A DNA stretch of 47,664 nucleotides, from positions 1 to 47,664 of the forward strand of contig JAFEKR010000112.1 in assembly GCA_019022495.1 (NCBI GenBank), given 5' to 3'. Of this stretch, positions 46,809-47,664 are shown piece after piece. A program made the position numbers and the translations under genes. Each line of letters starts with the position of its first letter. Within the stretch, counting starts at the first letter, position 1. The notes under the pieces were generated by a model that was not told the origin of the DNA, did not search any database, and saw only the letters and a list, made by a program, of their open reading frames with translations. Source of the DNA: Epichloe hybrida. Lineage: Eukaryota > Ascomycota > Sordariomycetes > Hypocreales > Clavicipitaceae.

Positions 46809-47302
46809 ATGGCTGGAGGCAAACCCCGTGGTCTCAATGCGGCGCGCAAGCTGCGAACGAACCGAAAGGACCAGAAATGGGCCGACCTTCACTACAAGAA
46901 GCGTGCTCTGGGCACTGCTTTCAAATCATCTCCGTTCGGTGGCTCTTCTCACGCCAAGGGCATTGTCCTTGAGAAAGTAGGCGTTGAAGCCAAGCAGCCT
47001 AACTCTGCTATCCGAAAGTGTGTTCGTGTTCAGTTGATCAAGAACGGCAAAAAGGTCACTGCCTTTGGTACGTCAACAAATTGATTTCTTCGCTCTCATT
47101 TATACGCTAACGACTCTATGTAGTTCCCAACGACGGCTGCCTGAACTTCGTGGACGAAAACGACGAGGTTTTGCTTGCTGGATTCGGTCGTAAGGGCAAG
47201 GCCAAGGGTGATATTCCTGGTGTTCGATTCAAGGTGGTCAAAGTATCCGGTGTTGGCTTGTTGGCTTTGTGGAAGGAGAAGAAGGAGAAGCCTCGATCGT
47301 AA
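46809..47302 (+). CDS. rps23: 40S ribosomal protein S23 (uS12)
   Basis: Two exons, 46809-47067 and 47124-47302, with a 56-nt intron (GTACGT...TGTAG, branch GCTAAC), giving 145 aa, the normal size. Sequence is nearly invariant: [59 protein letters not shown] (carrying the proline that is hydroxylated in eukaryotic uS12), then [20 protein letters not shown] and [10 protein letters not shown]. It sits at the decoding centre of the small subunit. The start gives MAGGKPRG where many relatives have MGKGKPRG; a further intron in the 5' leader is possible but not needed. Confidence 0.96.
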
Positions 47303-47664
47303 AAAGTGGTAACAGATTGGGTCAGAGGAGGCGACATTTTCTGTCAAATTTCCAGCACATGGAGATATCGGCTTTGTTTGCAATGGCATTGAAGGGCTGG
47401 GTGACCTGAATGACGAGATTACAAAGTAAATTCACATGGTTCACTTGAAGCAAATTATATTCTCTAAGACACAATCAACCTTCGATTGAAGAAGACTTGA
47501 ATTCCTGGGTTTTTTTTTCGTGTCTTTGCTTATCAATGATGTCGCCATTGCATTGAATTCCCTTACAATTTACTATACCCAGCCGAACGAAGGAATATTG
47601 GCAAGCATTGAGCGTACCAGTCATAGATTCCCCGGGTGACGCGGGTTGTGGTCCAGCATGATGA
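47303..47664. other. Downstream region of rps23
   Basis: 3' UTR and flank of rps23; nothing else recognised before the window ends. Confidence 0.45.

Overview
This is nuclear DNA of a filamentous ascomycete (Pezizomycotina). Protein resemblance and gene style suggest a Sordariomycete, probably Hypocreales, but the species cannot be named from sequence alone. The reasons are short introns (about 50-190 nt) with GTATGT/GTAAGT-type donors, CTAAC-like branch sites and YAG acceptors; single-gene transcription units on both strands; and the protein set (Atg8, Rpn8, Kgd4, Prm1, Hook, fused tryptophan synthase). No rRNA, tRNA, CRISPR array, intact transposon or prophage was recognised. Coordinates of spliced genes run from first to last coding base, and exon limits are given in each entry.

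Layout. 1-3.0 kb: no credible gene, only simple repeats. 3.0-6.2 kb: kgd4 (2-oxoglutarate dehydrogenase subunit) and an App1-type phosphatidate phosphatase, both minus. 7.3-10.6 kb: a long acidic, low-complexity conserved protein. 11.7-18.5 kb: an intact MFS transporter, a mitochondrial DUF1992/DNAJC28-like protein, and a broken alpha-glucoside-permease-type MFS gene. 19.3-20.7 kb: a decayed mitochondrial aspartate aminotransferase that still shows a 3-nt microexon. 20.9-25.8 kb: a coiled-coil protein (possibly augmin HAUS4-like), mitoribosomal bL28m, and bifunctional tryptophan synthase with an in-frame deletion in its beta domain. 26.2-28.8 kb: a small unknown gene and an interrupted PRM1. 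28.8-30.9 kb: intergenic, with a 21-bp minisatellite. 30.9-39.0 kb: atg8, hem13, a SWIM zinc-finger protein (Sws1 candidate), rpn8 and adk1. 39.7-42.6 kb: the dynein adaptor Hook. 43.6-47.3 kb: two small proteins (one a secreted I9-type inhibitor), an unknown Ser-rich protein and ribosomal protein S23.

The neighbours do not form an operon or an obvious biosynthetic cluster; they are mostly unrelated housekeeping genes. The most striking property of the window is that several otherwise well-preserved genes (aat1, trp3, prm1, one MFS permease, hook, and the 3' end of the long acidic protein gene) contain short, sharply bounded patches in which sequence has been lost, while kgd4, app1, bL28m, atg8, hem13, rpn8, adk1 and rps23 look complete. 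The patches could be real decay (host-dependent or asexual lifestyle) or local assembly/gap-filling error. Raw reads would decide. No convincing undescribed multi-gene system was found.
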